Source: Prostheceraeus crozeri
Taxonomy: Eukaryota; Platyhelminthes; Polycladida; Euryleptidae
Direction: 5' to 3'
NCBI GenBank assembly: GCA_907163375.1
Contig: CAJQUW010000498.1
Coordinates: 62,001 to 126,000, forward strand
Length of the DNA stretch: 64,000 nt
Part shown: positions 1-11,755 of the stretch, piece by piece
Layout of the letters: each line of letters starts with the position of its first letter
Numbering within the stretch: the stretch's first letter is position 1
Position numbers and translations under genes: made by a program
Notes under the pieces: generated by a model
The model's database searches: none
The model's input: only the letters and a program-made list of their open reading frames with translations
Told to the model about the DNA's origin: nothing

Positions 1-1664
1 ATATTTATAAATCAGATGATTGCAACAACAACCGGATTTTTATCCCACAGTAAATCATCGAAAACGTTTTTGCGGGCATACCTAATCAAAAGCAATTAAT
101 TTTCAATGTATCTTAGAATTCACGCAGGGACATCGGATAATGCCTACTTTGTCTGTTAAGCAATAAAGATGATTTTTGTAGAAAAATTAGGAAAACATAT
201 AAAAACATAACTACCTACAATCATTCAACTGTACGTACTAATACAAAGCAGGTGGAATGAAAACAACAACTAAAGCACGTCCTCATTTGTTAGGCAAATG
301 AACTCCATTTACTCTATCCTCACTCATGCACTGTAAAACAAAAACCAATAAAATATTACCACCGACAGTTCGACTTTATTCTTTGCTTGTAATCGGTAGA
401 TATTCGAAGATGTGTCAAATCAATTTTTTGGGAAGTTTTGAGGCTCTAGATGCTTTCGTTTCTTCATTATACACGTATATGACGTAGGACTGCGCTACAT
501 GTCATCAAGAACTACATTCTGAGCAGAATGTGAAACTTGCGTGTAAATCCGAGGTCAAATAGTCTAAAAATGGATTATATGACCATTTGGCATCTAAAAA
601 AAAGTTATCAACACATTCATTATTAAGCTGTTATTGAAAGGAATGATTTCCATTATTAGTGTTTCCAAGGGATTGATTAGACTATGAAATCTTGACAGTT
701 TCACAGGCAAGTAAAGAGAGTTTCTGACTCGATATAATTTATTGGTCGAAAGTAAAAGGTTATAAATTTACACGTCGCACAGCGTGACGGGCTTTCGGCG
801 TCCAGCGCCTTCTTGACGGTCGATGGTCAAATTTTTACAGTGTTAACATTTAAAGGTTACACCACAAGCGGTTACGCGAGCGCGAAATGCTGGCTAATCG
901 AGAGTGGTGTACCGTGTAACCGAATTGCTGCCACAGTTTTCTGCCAAACTGACATTGTTTCCTCGATGTATGAGTTGCATGAATCATAGATATCGGACCA
1001 CGTGACCAATGATTTATGAAAGCGTTTCTAAACTATCGACAGGCAGAATTTCATTGTCTTATTTGCTTTGTTGGCTTATCATAGACTAATAACGCTCAAT
1101 TTCTACCCAAGATTGTTTCATTTAGACAGAAATTTATGACTTCGGTAGGAAGAACTCTTTGTGAACTTACTCGAATGTTATCTATCTCTCTGCTGTGTTT
1201 TCTTTTCTTTATTGTAGCTAACTTCACGATTAACTTTCAGCTATTTACTATCGCTGTGATGGAGAGAATGGACTTCTATGACGTAAATGATCAACTAGAA
1301 CACGTTTTTAATTGTTTTCTCATTAGACATCGCAATCCAAGAACGTTTTTGCTTAGATATCAGCAGTTCAGACGGATCTTCAAATATTTGAAGTGCTTAT
1401 CCTGCCGTTATGTATCAGGGAACAAGTTAAAGAACCTGTGTTTGAAACTCCTTCATTTTTGGGTGTAATTGTTGAATAGCTAAGGTAGGTTTCAGGAATT
1501 AACCAGAAATCGGTTCAATGTGTTGCATAACACTCGTAAAGAAGTCGCACTTGTCATACTTGTCAGTCTTGCAAGTGAATTATAACGCGCTGGGCTGTGA
1601 CCTCTTACACCATTACTGTGCGACAATGCTAAAATTTTGAACCGAAGTACATGATAAAATGCGC
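1..1664. other. Unassigned DNA, probably upstream intron
   Basis: No exon with convincing splice sites or a recognisable protein was found. The longest open stretch (1136-1468, plus strand) gives a peptide of no recognisable family and poor exon-like character. A weak inverted repeat with arms at about 855-865 and 904-920 (GGTTACACCAC and its partner) may be a small decayed transposon. Because the LAP gene must extend left of the window, this stretch is most simply part of one of its introns, by inference. Confidence 0.5.
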
Positions 1665-2697
1665 CGTTTCATAAGTTCGGACCTTCCGTGTTAGGCCCAC
1701 TATTGTTCTTGATCTACACAAGTGACATTGCTCCAATTGTAGATGGTTTTGGCCTCAATGTGCATCTTTATGCGGACGATGTCTTAATTTATGGATCGTG
1801 CAGCCCATCTCATACCTCGGAGCTACAGGACAGATTATCCAGATGCGTGAGTGAAGTTTCCTACTGGCTATCATCAAACCGGATCTTACTTAATGCATCG
1901 AAATCCAAGGTCATGTGGTGTGTCTCACCCAAGAAACGGAATAATTGGCATTCTCCTTCGGTGAACCTTTGTGGCACGATGATATCTCCTTCAGCAGAAG
2001 TTCGGTGTTTGGGAGTTAGTATTGATAGTAATCTGCCTATGCAACGCAACATCTCAAGAACGGTTTCTACTTGCTTCTTGGCTCTCAGACGGATAAAATC
2101 AATAAGAAATTGCTTGTCATTCAACTCATCGAAGAGCTTAGTAAGCGCCTTGGTACTTACTCGACTGGACTATTGTGTGTCGTGCTACTATGGCCTTCCT
2201 GCATCAAGTTTGAGTCGTCTGCAAATAGTCATCAACACAAGTGCTCGTCTTGTCTACAACTTGGACCGCCGATGCCATATAAGTCCACTCCTTGGTCAGC
2301 TGAAGTGGCTTCCTATAGAAGGCCGAATTCAACGACGTTTGTGCACTTTGACTTATCAGTGCCTGCAAGGCATTGCACCATCTTACTTGTCTGACCTTCT
2401 GCAAGATGTCACGATAAATCCCAATCGACGGAGATTACGGTCCGCTGAGACATCGACGTTGGAGGTGCAGAAGTGTCGACGGGTAACATTTGGCGGAAGA
2501 ACATTTCGAGTGGCCGCCCCGAGGCTTTGGAATGATCTGCCTGCAGAAGTGAAGCTGGCTGACTGTTTTAGAAGTTTTAAAAGACTTAAATGTATATCTT
2601 TCGAATGAATTTTATCTTTTGTGAATCGGCCTTGAAATCGCTTGCGATAAAACGCCTTTATGTATTGAGTTCCGAAAATAAATAAAAAAATAAATTC
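1665..2697 (+). mobile_element. 5'-truncated CR1/L2-like LINE (RT C-terminal half)
   Basis: This is the 3' third of a non-LTR retrotransposon, the reverse transcriptase that copies its RNA at the insertion site. The frame is open from about 1667 to the stop at 2606-2608. It starts inside RT at the motif GPSVLGPLLF, then shows the catalytic YADD box (about 1769-1780) and the long C-terminal region typical of CR1/L2-group LINEs, including RRLRSAETSTLEV and RVAAPRLWNDLP. The endonuclease, ORF1 and first RT motifs are missing, as expected for 5' truncation during insertion. The 3' UTR has a short CGCTTGCG stem and ends in an A-rich tail (about 2670-2697). The RT part has no stop, so the insertion looks fairly young. 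It lies in the same orientation as the host gene. The exact clade (CR1, L2 or relative) is not certain. Confidence 0.85.
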
Positions 2698-2905
2698 TGA
2701 AACAGCATATTAGATCATTCATGTAAGTAACATGTGGGAAGTACTGCGGATTGCTTAGCACTTAAATTAGGAATTATTGAATGTACACTAATTTAATGAG
2801 TTATTGGAAGTAGCTGTAAAATTTCTCCGAGAATTGGATAGAAATGAAAAGTTTTATGCTTTCTCAAATTTTGTTGCATGACATGATTCTTAACAATGAT
2901 TTTAG

Positions 2906-3410
2906 GTGCCACGATTTCGCACACGCGGTGCTGGAGGATATGAGTCAGACACGGCAACAATGCGAGGCCCTCGAGTGGCGGCCACTTTGCCTGCTGGTGG
3001 CCGACGTGGAGTCCTTGCTCCCGATCAGCCAGTCTACCCAGCACCAGTTCGTCCGGTACATCAATATGCACGTACCAGCGGTTATTGCACCGATTCTGAG
3101 ATCCACCCTCGCTCTGCGGTTCAACCTATGACCGAAAATCGACAGAAATACGAACCGCAGCCGCACTACCGCACCGTAGGACGCCATAACGATGGTTACG
3201 TTAGTGACGGCGCCTTCAGAGCGCCTCACAATGGTCACGTGACTAACTTTGGTCCTTCACAGGCCGTTAGTCATCCAAGGAGAAGTCGTGAGAGCGGCTA
3301 TGCTAGCGATACCGTCTCTGGGAACACATGGGCAAGACCTAGACCAGCACCGGTTATTGGTGGAGAGCGTCCGTCTGCTTTTTATCGTCCTTCATCTCTT
3401 CATGCACTAA
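2906..3410 (+). CDS. ERBIN/LRRC7: LAP gene exon: disordered linker with Gly-Tyr-x-Ser/Thr-Asp motifs
   Basis: Internal coding exon of 505 nt, bounded by an acceptor (ATTTTAG before 2906) and a donor GTGAGT at 3411. Starting with GTG (Val) as the first full codon it encodes 168 residues plus one base, ending in phase 1. The peptide is rich in Pro, Arg, Gly, Ser and Tyr with no fold signature, so it is read as the intrinsically disordered region between the leucine-rich repeats and the PDZ. Four motifs of the form G-Y-x-S/T-D stand out: GYESD (Tyr12), GYCTD (Tyr60), GYVSD (Tyr98) and GYASD (Tyr132). The spacing is 35-48 residues. They may be phosphorylation or SH2/PTB docking sites; that is inference. 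The first codon phase depends on an upstream exon outside the window. Confidence 0.8.
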
Positions 3411-4517
3411 GTGAGTGATCTATCTGTAGACTTTGGCCACAATTTAGTATCACTATTGATATCCGTTTCTCAACAGCAGCGATTCTCAATCTTATTTTGG
3501 TGGACTTACAGAGTATCAAAACTGTTTTTTATGTATACACGTGCGTAATGCAAATCCCGCATCAAGCTTTCGTTGATGTCTTGAGGAAAAGTGTAGAAAC
3601 TTCAACAGGAATCATTCATAAACGTGCAAACCATAGAAATCCGATATTATGTAATGGTAGAGTACTAGAAAGGCCAGGGACATTGAAAGCAATGGTGCGT
3701 CATCGGCATGCGTCGTCATGACAACGGTACTGAACGATGACGGCTTTCAGTGGTTGACAATAAAAGGTGCTGACAGCTTATCAGTGTGCTTTGTAAATAT
3801 TCACGGTTATTATCACTTCTCATAAAAGTATTTTGATAACATAACTTGCAACAAATCGCCTTGCGTCAAGTATTTCCAACTGTTGCATGTGTCAGTAATT
3901 CGATTCTTCTCAAGATCTAGCAACATTGATGTAGATAGGTACTCGTACCTAGATGATCGGCTGAAATGACCAGCAACAGTCCATTCTAGTCTCACTAACT
4001 TAAGCAAAGGTAAAAATCCGATTTCTACTGTAAACGGTCTCTATCCGCGCTTTCACATGTGTTACTGCGAAAGGAGAGACACTCTTTTGATAGTAGCTTA
4101 ATTGACTAATGCAATAAAAGTGAACTTTGTTTAATTCTGTCACAAGATTAACCTTAAAATTGTCGATGTATCACAAGTTCCTCAGTGCTTGTCTCGAAGC
4201 ACACATGTCAGTACGTTGATTGCTCTCAGGATGCGATTGCATACGATTTTGTTGTAACTGTTAAACTAGACTAAAATTCCGATCCCTTGTGAAACACAGA
4301 ACATCAGAAGACGGAAGACACTCCCACAAGCAAAGACCTGACTGAGCTAGAACTCAAGCTGTTCCGCCTATTGGAGGTTGAGAAGCACTGTTCCAGACAA
4401 CGTTGAGTTACTCACAGGAGGATTTGGAAGACTGGTAGTGACCTGGTGTAAAGACACCTGAGAGCTTCTGTTACAAATAGATGTTTGGACAACTTATCAT
4501 TGATTGTATATTTTCAG
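3411..4517 (+). other. Intron, with a dispersed repeat copy
   Basis: Intron between the linker exon and the first mini-exon. It contains one copy of a dispersed repeat (about 3640-3835, listed separately). No other element or exon is recognised in the rest. Confidence 0.7.
3640..3835 (+). repeat. Dispersed repeat, copy 1 (unfilled site)
   Basis: About 190 bp that align, in opposite orientation, with 25560-25612 plus 27024-27190. Shared words include TAGAAATCCGA, ACATTGAAAGCAATG, ATGCGTCGTCATGACAAC and TTTTGATAAC. The family is not recognised and has no coding capacity. At the position where copy 2 carries a hAT insertion, this copy reads GGTTATTATC without interruption and so represents the pre-insertion state. 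Confidence 0.7.
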
Positions 4518-4559
4518 GCTGGCGTGGTTCTTATGCCAATTCTGAAAATTGGAATATTG
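4518..4559 (+). CDS. ERBIN/LRRC7: Candidate 42-nt alternative mini-exon a of the LAP gene
   Basis: A 42-nt segment preceded by TGTATATTTTCAG and followed by donor GTATGTT. Spliced in phase 1 between the linker exons it would insert S-WRGSYANSENWNI and change the junction Asn to Asp, keeping the downstream frame. A second, diverged copy with the same length, same acceptor tract and same donor lies 451 bp downstream. Differences between the copies include silent ones (TCT/TCC, TAT/TAC), as expected if both are under coding selection. The peptide has another Gly-Ser-Tyr. The exon call rests on splice signals and on the duplication, not on homology. Confidence 0.55.
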
Positions 4560-4968
4560 GTATGTTTGACCGTGATGAAAACTTCTTGTATTATTGCTTA
4601 TCATTTATTCACGACAATATTATCTGCCAGTATCTCTGTATCTCACAAACTCACAAGAGTCATTCTTAGTCATCAACACCATCCTGTTATCACGCTTTCT
4701 TTTAAATTGAAAGATTGGTTTTGCAATATGTACAGACGAATCCTTGTACAGCGATCTACGCCTGCCGAGGAATTTCACGCTTCACGTATAGACATTTTTC
4801 TAATCTATGTCCAGGCGAACTGGCAATCTGCAATCAGTTAATAGTCTGCCTTTGGTCTCTAACCATGCACTTTCAGTGACTCGTCTTGGGCAACCGATTA
4901 AGTCGAATTTCTAAAAATTTATTAATTTTTTTGAATTTCTTCTTATACCGTTGACTGTATATTTTCAG
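4560..4968 (+). other. Intron between the paired mini-exons
   Basis: About 400 bp separating the two mini-exon copies. Homology between the copies appears limited to the exon and the 15-20 bases upstream (polypyrimidine and branch region). No repeat element is recognised. Confidence 0.55.
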
Positions 4969-5010
4969 GCTGGCGTGGTTCCTACGTCAGTTGCGGATAT
5001 TGGAAACTTG
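4969..5010 (+). CDS. ERBIN/LRRC7: Candidate 42-nt alternative mini-exon b of the LAP gene
   Basis: Second copy of the 42-nt exon, with acceptor TGTATATTTTCAG and donor GTATGTT. In phase 1 it encodes S-WRGSYVSCGYWKL followed by the split Asp codon. The first six residues (SWRGSY) match copy a exactly, through two synonymous changes. The remainder differs (Ala/Val, Asn/Ser, Ser/Cys, Glu/Gly, Asn/Tyr, Asn/Lys, Ile/Leu). Length 42 is a multiple of three and both flanking introns are phase 1, so either exon, both, or neither could be used without a frameshift. Mutually exclusive splicing is the natural hypothesis; it is inference. Confidence 0.55.
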
Positions 5011-6537
5011 GTATGTTGAATCTCATCATATATACAGCAATGATCCACAAGAGCCAATTGCATCCACATTGTCTCTGTTTCTTACATGCACTACATTATT
5101 GCTACAATATCAACACTTATAGTTGTAGCGCCTTACAATAATTTGAGAAGCGTTGTGATCTCCGGAGGTCAGTGGGTAAGGACTGGCCATCTGATCCTTC
5201 TGCTCTGTTGTCGTCAAGCAAGGCGTGTGTGTCAGAACATTTAGTCAAATCTTACCTCGTCAACATCATCCCAACCCCTTGTTAAAAAAAGTTTGAAGCC
5301 GGTTAAAAGGGTTTAAATGGAGTCTCACAATCGTGCTAAGCGCGTTTTGCTGTAAAACCATTTGGAAAAATGAAGAATTTTGACGATGCAGTTAGCTTGT
5401 GAAATTAATAATGCAGAACCTGGAGTCTAGGGCTTCTCAGTCTTTCCACTTTGCCCGCAGCAGTTCTATCCACGTGGAGTACACAATTTACTGTCTTCTT
5501 TGACTTTGTCCACCATTCATTTTAATTTGCTAACTTAATGTGTGATTGAAGAAATTTTTTTCAACATGCATAACCATGCTTACTATAAAGTTAGTTGTTT
5601 TTTCATCCTTCATAGCCAAACTTGCACGTTCTTATTGATTCAATAGATCTGTCATGACTTTCTTTTCGAGGGTAACATTTATACCTTATTACTTGTAAAA
5701 TCATTGTAAGTAGGCCTAATGTCTCAGGTATTTTTGAGATGCAACAAATCATGTCTGATCAAATGTTTCTTGAATGCTTGGCAAAAGTATTTTCGAGAGG
5801 AATTTAATTATCAACGTTCTACAAGCGAAATTACAAGCATGGTCCTACATGTATGTGATCAACCATCTACCAATCTATCAATCAACCAACCAACTCAATT
5901 ATTTCCTTACATTTTTCGATGCCTCTAGATGTCTATATGATTTAACCTCGGTGGTCGCTCGCCACCCTGATGACTTTTTAAAAATCCAAGACGATTACTG
6001 TACTATTTTGATTCTTGACTAAAAGCTTAAAACTTCGCGGAAGTCTAGGAATTATATCGATGCGAAGATCATCATTACCGCAGGAAGTTATGACTGGATG
6101 AGACTATCCATCAAATTATTAAACAAATACCACAAAACTTTTTATCTGATAGACAAACGTGACCATAAACGATGGCAAAATCTACTGGGACTTACTCTTG
6201 ATTACATTTTAGATCACTTCCGCATTTTACGCAGAACACTTTTACCCCTGACCTCCCGGAGGGTAACAAGGGTTCGTACTCATGGGTAATTCTATATTTC
6301 TAAACCAATATGCTCATATGAGTGGTTCGTTCAGACACCAGGAATTTGGAAGGTTCGTCCGCCAACATACGATCAGCTGTTAAGAGACTCTTGCTTCAGT
6401 CGTATTGGTCATTATTATCGTTTATTGATTTACTTTTCCTGGTTATTCGTCACTCTAAAAATGCTTGATCACCTCCCTTATTCTCAGCATCATCTGTTTT
6501 GTAGATTTTTTCTAATTTTCTAATCCTTGCATTGCAG
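5011..6537 (+). other. Intron, nothing recognised
   Basis: No exon or classified transposon seen. It includes a short ATCA-type simple-sequence tract (about 5858-5900) and one TAGGCCTA palindrome (5711-5718). Confidence 0.6.
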
Positions 6538-6708
6538 ATCAGCCACAGCAGGTTGTTCAGCCAAACATTCGACCTGTTACTACCACTCGTCCGCTCCCGC
6601 CCGCCCCTGCACCGGCAGTGCCCATTGAACAACGCAATTCAACCTCCTCTGACAGCGGCTATGCTCCAGCTGCCAACAACATGGCCCATCCGGTCCCAAC
6701 TAGACCAG
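6538..6708 (+). CDS. ERBIN/LRRC7: LAP gene exon: Pro-rich linker
   Basis: A 171-nt internal exon with acceptor TTGCATTGCAG and donor GTAAGC at 6709. Joined to the A left over from 3410 it reads N-QPQQVVQPNIRPV and continues for 57 codons in phase, ending with one base of a Gly or Ala codon. It is Pro-rich (PLPPAPAPAVP) and contains a fifth Tyr motif, SSDSGYAPA (about 6639-6665). The phase-1 junctions on both sides make it symmetric, so it too could be skipped without a frameshift. The role is linker or adaptor binding by inference; no globular domain is present. Confidence 0.8.
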
Positions 6709-9700
6709 GTAAGCAGCTAATTTTGACCAATTAATGCTGTAGGCCAGAAGTGCATAATCATGGCATGATTAGTCGCAGCTGTACCAGCCGCCTTGGCAGA
6801 TGAAATGGGGTTAAGCAGCACCTTGCTCATGCAAATGAAATGGATAGAACACCAGAATAGTCCTTATCTTCTACAGATACAGACCATGCGGATATCAGAG
6901 CATGCATCAGAGTAATAATTGTGCATACCTAGAAGAACGTTACCGTTGAGTTTCGCACTTATTTCGATGACTAGCCATTGCATGTTCAGAGGCTCTGGGA
7001 CTCAGGCGTACTCAAAATAATGAGAGTAGCCAACCTCAAGAGTGTAGAAATTTCTTTATCGAAATATTGGTGTTCTTAAAGAGTTAGAATAATTGCGAAT
7101 CTTTATTAAGTGCATTGATACGGTACTGGCTGCTTGCTTTGAAGCTTAACCAAGGCGGAAAGACATGTATGAAAAGCACGCAAGTCACTGGAATCCGCCT
7201 TTTTTAATGTATAGTGCCATAGCAATGTGTGACCACGACGGAGTGTTGTTATCTTCGAAATCTATCAAGATTTACTGCCATGATATGCAAAATGTCGCTG
7301 GGCAGTAATTTATAACTTGCCCTTTTGGGGAAGGCAGGTGTACTCCACAAAGTAGCGACATTATTGATATTCATTTGTATCTTGACGTAGTTTTGTGTAT
7401 TGGAAAAATCGAGCTACCTCGAAATCATATTTCAGAAAAGCAGATAATATTGAAATTACACCGAGATCTTTCATTTGGCCTGTACAAGGTGGATCCAGAT
7501 ACCGTAGTGAATGATCTACAAGGATGGGAGACTGATGACCAGGCGTATTCTTGCGACCTCTGTTAAAGATGCTTTGCGATGTCGCGAGTTCTAAAGTAAT
7601 CTATTAGTACACTTGTAACTGTGGAGACAGTTACATTGGCAGAGCTCGTAGGTATTTGGCGACGCTAATCAAGGAACACGTGCCAATTTGGGTAGCACGT
7701 GGTCGAACGGGGAAGGCTTTGACGTCTGTCACTCGTCATTTAGTAGATTGCTCATTGGTTCAATATGACGTAGTAGATCATAGAAATATGCTTGTCATTT
7801 TGTCACGTGCACGATCGAAAAGCATTTTGTCCTCACTCGATCGAGGCATTGTTCATCAAGAGACAAAAGTCGATTTCTTGTTTGCTGAAAGAATTCGTGT
7901 TGCAGCCATCACTGCCGTGATGAATGTGAAATGTACTACTCACTTTTCATCAGTTTTCAAGTTCGTCGATCATTTACTTCAGTATCTGGGTTACCTTGAA
8001 AAGACCAGACGAAAGATCTCGTAGTTTTAATTATCTTTTGTGATTTTTCTTAAATTATTTCGAAGCTACCCGTGACTCATTTCCTTTAAACATAGATATT
8101 TCTCATGAAATTTGATATGACACTGAACTTGAACTTCATGAAGACAGTGGTCACAGGAAGGTGTGTGTGGCTCAGTATGGTAGAAGGTTGCGCACCTCTG
8201 TCGTACGCTTCAGTGGGACAGAGGTGCAGTTTTGGTTACTGAAAAAGTTGTGGGAAGCTAACAGCATTCCGGCAGCAGAGACACACCCGGTAAGGTCTCC
8301 AGGTGGCGACAATTATGTCTCATGTAAAACTCTGATCTCATGTTGACTGACGCCAAACACCTGACATCGTCTCCTCTTCCCACGCCATCTATGAGACACG
8401 TCCCTCACGTCCGGTAGACAGTAGCGGATTGTGGCAGCGCGCGTGGAGGAGCGAGGTTCTGGAGAGTCAGTAAGAGTCAAGTAAATTGAAAATTTCGGAT
8501 TTGGCCAGATCAGGATTTCCTTGATTTCATCACGAGGTGAAGTACACGCTATGTACTGTGAGGTGAGGACATTGGACGGAGGTGATTACAAACATCAGAC
8601 AGAGTGGACAGTGGACGTTCCGTCGATTTATCAAATCTTATTGAAACCCAGCCTTAACTGAGCTCTAATAGAGCTTAAGGTTGAATCTCATTGAATGATA
8701 GAGGGAGAGAGAGAGAGGAAATGGAGAGGTTGGAAGGAGACTAATGAAAATACATTTGAAAACTTGGATCCTTTGTCAAAGAGAAGAGCGGAAAGACAAT
8801 GAAATATGTGGGAAGGAAGTTGATATACAGAGAGAATGGGGAGAAGGAATCAGTATGAAGACAGTTTGGGATGAAATATTGGAATTTGTAGCTCTGATTG
8901 CTTCTCAGACTGGCCTGATTGTTGTGTCTGCCACCCATGATGTGTAAGAGGAGAGAGCTGCTTATCGAATTATCAACTGTCAATCACTGACATTCGTAGC
9001 TCGGCAATCTCTCGCCAACTTGATATTTCGATCTGCCTTGCTCGACTGTAGGATTCCTTAGAAATAGGTCATCCGGAAATGAACGCATTGAGCACGTCTA
9101 TCAAGCTCACGGAAGATGGAAAAGTTGAGTGAAAGGTTGATGATTCATTTTCGAGTTCCTCTTCGCAAAATATGAGCGCAATCTATAAACGGGAAAATAT
9201 CTATTTCTACACCTTATATCATTTTCCATTCAATAATTCTTATTTATCTCGATCTCATGGCTAGTTCCTCCATTATTGTTTTTGAAATTAAATGTATTCG
9301 TTTCTGACCAGTTGAGAGCGACCGGCAGCATGCCGGCATGCTGTCAATTCACGGTTTTGTAACTACCCCCACTTTCCAACATCGCAGTCTTGCCATGGAG
9401 CAAATCATCCCGCTCGCAAGTAGTGCCTCCACTGATGTGAAACTGCTGCAGCTGACGTAAATTCACCATAACCATCAATCTTTATCGCCTGTATTGGTAT
9501 TTATGTACCTATACAATTACCCAAAAATTGCCAAGTTGAAGCTTTGCCGAATCTTCCATTCTTAAATCATAAGATATATATTTTGGTCATTCTATGGTAG
9601 CGATGGTTTCATTCTGGGTAGTTAAGCAATTTTCAGGAGAGGCTATATACTCAATAAATAGTTCTTCTCAAAATCGAACTCTCCCAATATAATCTCAAAT

Positions 9701-10651
9701 ACCAATATTGTGAACAGAAATATGTGACGAAAAGCAGCCATTTATAGCACTGTACCTGGTAGCGGTCGTTCCAAGAAAGGACACACTTTCAGTTACTCAA
9801 TGCACAAAGATTTTCTGAGGAGCGGTTGCACATAAATTAACGATATCTCCACCTTATACCTGTCATGAACTCTAGTAGCAATGTCATAAGCTATTTAGTT
9901 ATTTCATTTTCTCAAATTGTTTGCAGATCTCAATATGCTTGGTAACGGTCGTTTCTTAAGAGCTGCCCTTTGAATGTGTGGTGAATCATTGACATTCTGC
10001 TAAACTGAATATCAAGAGCTATTTTACAAGTTGCTATGATAGTCATCAGATGAAGCGATGATACATAATTGTAGAAGTTTCAAACATTAACTTTAAAAAG
10101 TAAAAGCAAGCGGCAGCTTGAACGAGATTCTCTTTTTCCGACTCATGTTTCACTTTTCGTGGAATTACTCATTTTTGTAAGAGACTTTTGAAAACTGCAA
10201 GTTGGAAGTATGCTTCATTTATTAGGTTCACAATATGTCCCTTGGTAAATAAGTAGAATTACTTGGATAATTGTGCTCATATTGACTTTCAAACCTACAT
10301 GCATCTGCATTGATAAATCATCACTTGTTGGTCATGTCGTTAGAAGTCAGTCACGAGCGCTCGCAAAATTGGGTATGAAAATTGCTTTATGCGATTAGTA
10401 GAATCCGATTCCTTTAACGTTTTAAGTCTGAATTTATTGACATATCCCGAAAAAGATTGAAAATTATTTATTTTAGATAGTAGGTATGTTTGCGGAAACT
10501 CCCACACTTGTCAGACAACTTGGTCATTCGAATAGTCACAGCAGTGTGCCTATTTTGGCATAAGTAACAAAATAACAGTCGAAGAACACCGGTGAATAAC
10601 TCAAAAGGGCATCCTCAGAGATCAATTAAATTGATTCAACGATTATGAGGT
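6709..10651 (+). other. Large intron, 5' part; minor simple repeats
   Basis: No exon with good splice borders is recognised. The longest open stretch (7656-8024, plus) shows no family resemblance. Minor structure includes a perfect 11-bp hairpin GCACCTCTGTC/GACAGAGGTGC (8192-8202 and 8217-8227), a GA tract (about 8702-8722), and a perfect 18-bp palindrome CAGCATGCCGGCATGCTG (9326-9343). Confidence 0.55.
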
Positions 10652-10880
10652 GGGGTCTCCTTGGTACAGTGGCTAAGTGCTTGGGCTAGTGATCTTTTGG
10701 TCCAGAGGTCGAGTCCCTAAACTGTCATTGGAAGTGGACTAAAACATCATAACGCTCCAGATTAAACCACGCTCCAGACTTTGTCAGCACCGTCTAAGCC
10801 CCTAGAATGGAGTAGTAGGCACTTTTGAAGAGAATATCTGAGTCTGATGTCACCCTTTCAACACATGTTCAATACATGCA
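10652..10880 (+). mobile_element. tRNA-derived SINE, copy 1
   Basis: A tRNA-like head with A-box region TACAGTGGCTAAGTGC and B-box GGTCGAGTCCC, the two internal RNA polymerase III promoter blocks, is followed by a non-tRNA body (ACGCTCCAGAT, TGTCAGCACCGTC, GAGTAGTAG). The same order of words occurs at 23852-24070, so they are one family. SINEs have no protein and depend on a LINE for movement; the partner LINE is not identified. This copy is diverged and lacks a clear target duplication. Confidence 0.75.
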
Positions 10881-11361
10881 ACTGCACATACATGTATATC
10901 GCTCTGAATCAAGCATCTCATTCTTGTGTACTGGGTGCTTAATGTACTTCACATGTTATCAGGATTAAGGTCTGTGGCAATCTGTGTTGTTCTAGCCTGA
11001 ATATTTTGTCTTATCTGAATCGTCACTACCATTACATGTACGTATATCTTCGTTAATATAGAGATACTTTTTGGTGGATATGTGATAACCATTGTGATAT
11101 TGTGATTTTCATTCCTCCGGAGACTTACTGTTATCATTATTATTTGCAACTTATTAGCTCGCTTTGTTATGTTATTTTTGTGGGATTAAACTGGACAACA
11201 CATTTTTCACGTCATCATTAGACCCACCAACCGTCATTAGATTTCGCGAGACGTCTGTCAGGCAAGACTTTCACTTTCCGATACGTGGCGGTCTGACGGC
11301 CTTTCGCATGCCGCATAGTTAGTCCCGCTGTCTAGAGAAGGTAAGCTTCGTATCTTGTAGT
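10881..11361 (+). other. Intron, nothing recognised
   Basis: No exon, transposon or repeat is recognised between the SINE and the repeat at 11362. Confidence 0.5.
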
Positions 11362-11755
11362 GCTAATGAAATGGCACAATCTGCAGCTGACGAAATATCA
11401 TAGCTCTCGAACAGCAGGTAGTCAGTTGAAAGACACAACAACCTGTGCGAAGCTTCAGTGAAAATGAAAATAGCATTATCACATAGCAAAGAGGCATAAG
11501 ACGACGTCAGGTTATCCTGACGTGTGCACGTGAACGTTTTTTGTGCGTCTGCTATCTTAATGATTATAGTTATCGGACTGGACTTTATCAACAGAACTTG
11601 TTTGTTGAAATGATCTGAATTCTTCGAGTCCGAAGAATTCGTGGCGATTGGAAGATTTTGAAGGAATTCACAACAATCCTCAGGAAATGAGATATTTTCG
11701 CCATTCAACCAATGAATTGCTCCTTCTGTCCACTTATCAAGTCCCTGCATGTGTT
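11362..11755. repeat. Dispersed repeat R, copy 1 (possible decayed coding repeat)
   Basis: About 395 bp matching 51963-52355 in the same orientation. Shared words include TAATGAAATGGCACAATCTGC at the left, ATGATCTGAATTCTTCGA in the middle, and a CCACTTAT..AAGT..CATGTG block at the right. On the minus strand this copy is open for 143 codons (11319-11750), and the peptide segment EFLQNxPIxTxxSDSKNSDH is conserved in the other copy. This suggests the repeat derives from a minus-strand protein gene, perhaps a transposase. I do not recognise the family. Confidence 0.6.

Noticed and set aside
7656-8024. Possible extra LAP exon of 122 codons
   Set aside because: No acceptor or donor at suitable phase and no resemblance to the linker or PDZ.
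9326-9343. Perfect 18-bp palindrome CAGCATGCCGGCATGCTG
   Set aside because: A single instance of this length is not far from chance in 64 kb and it has no associated structure.
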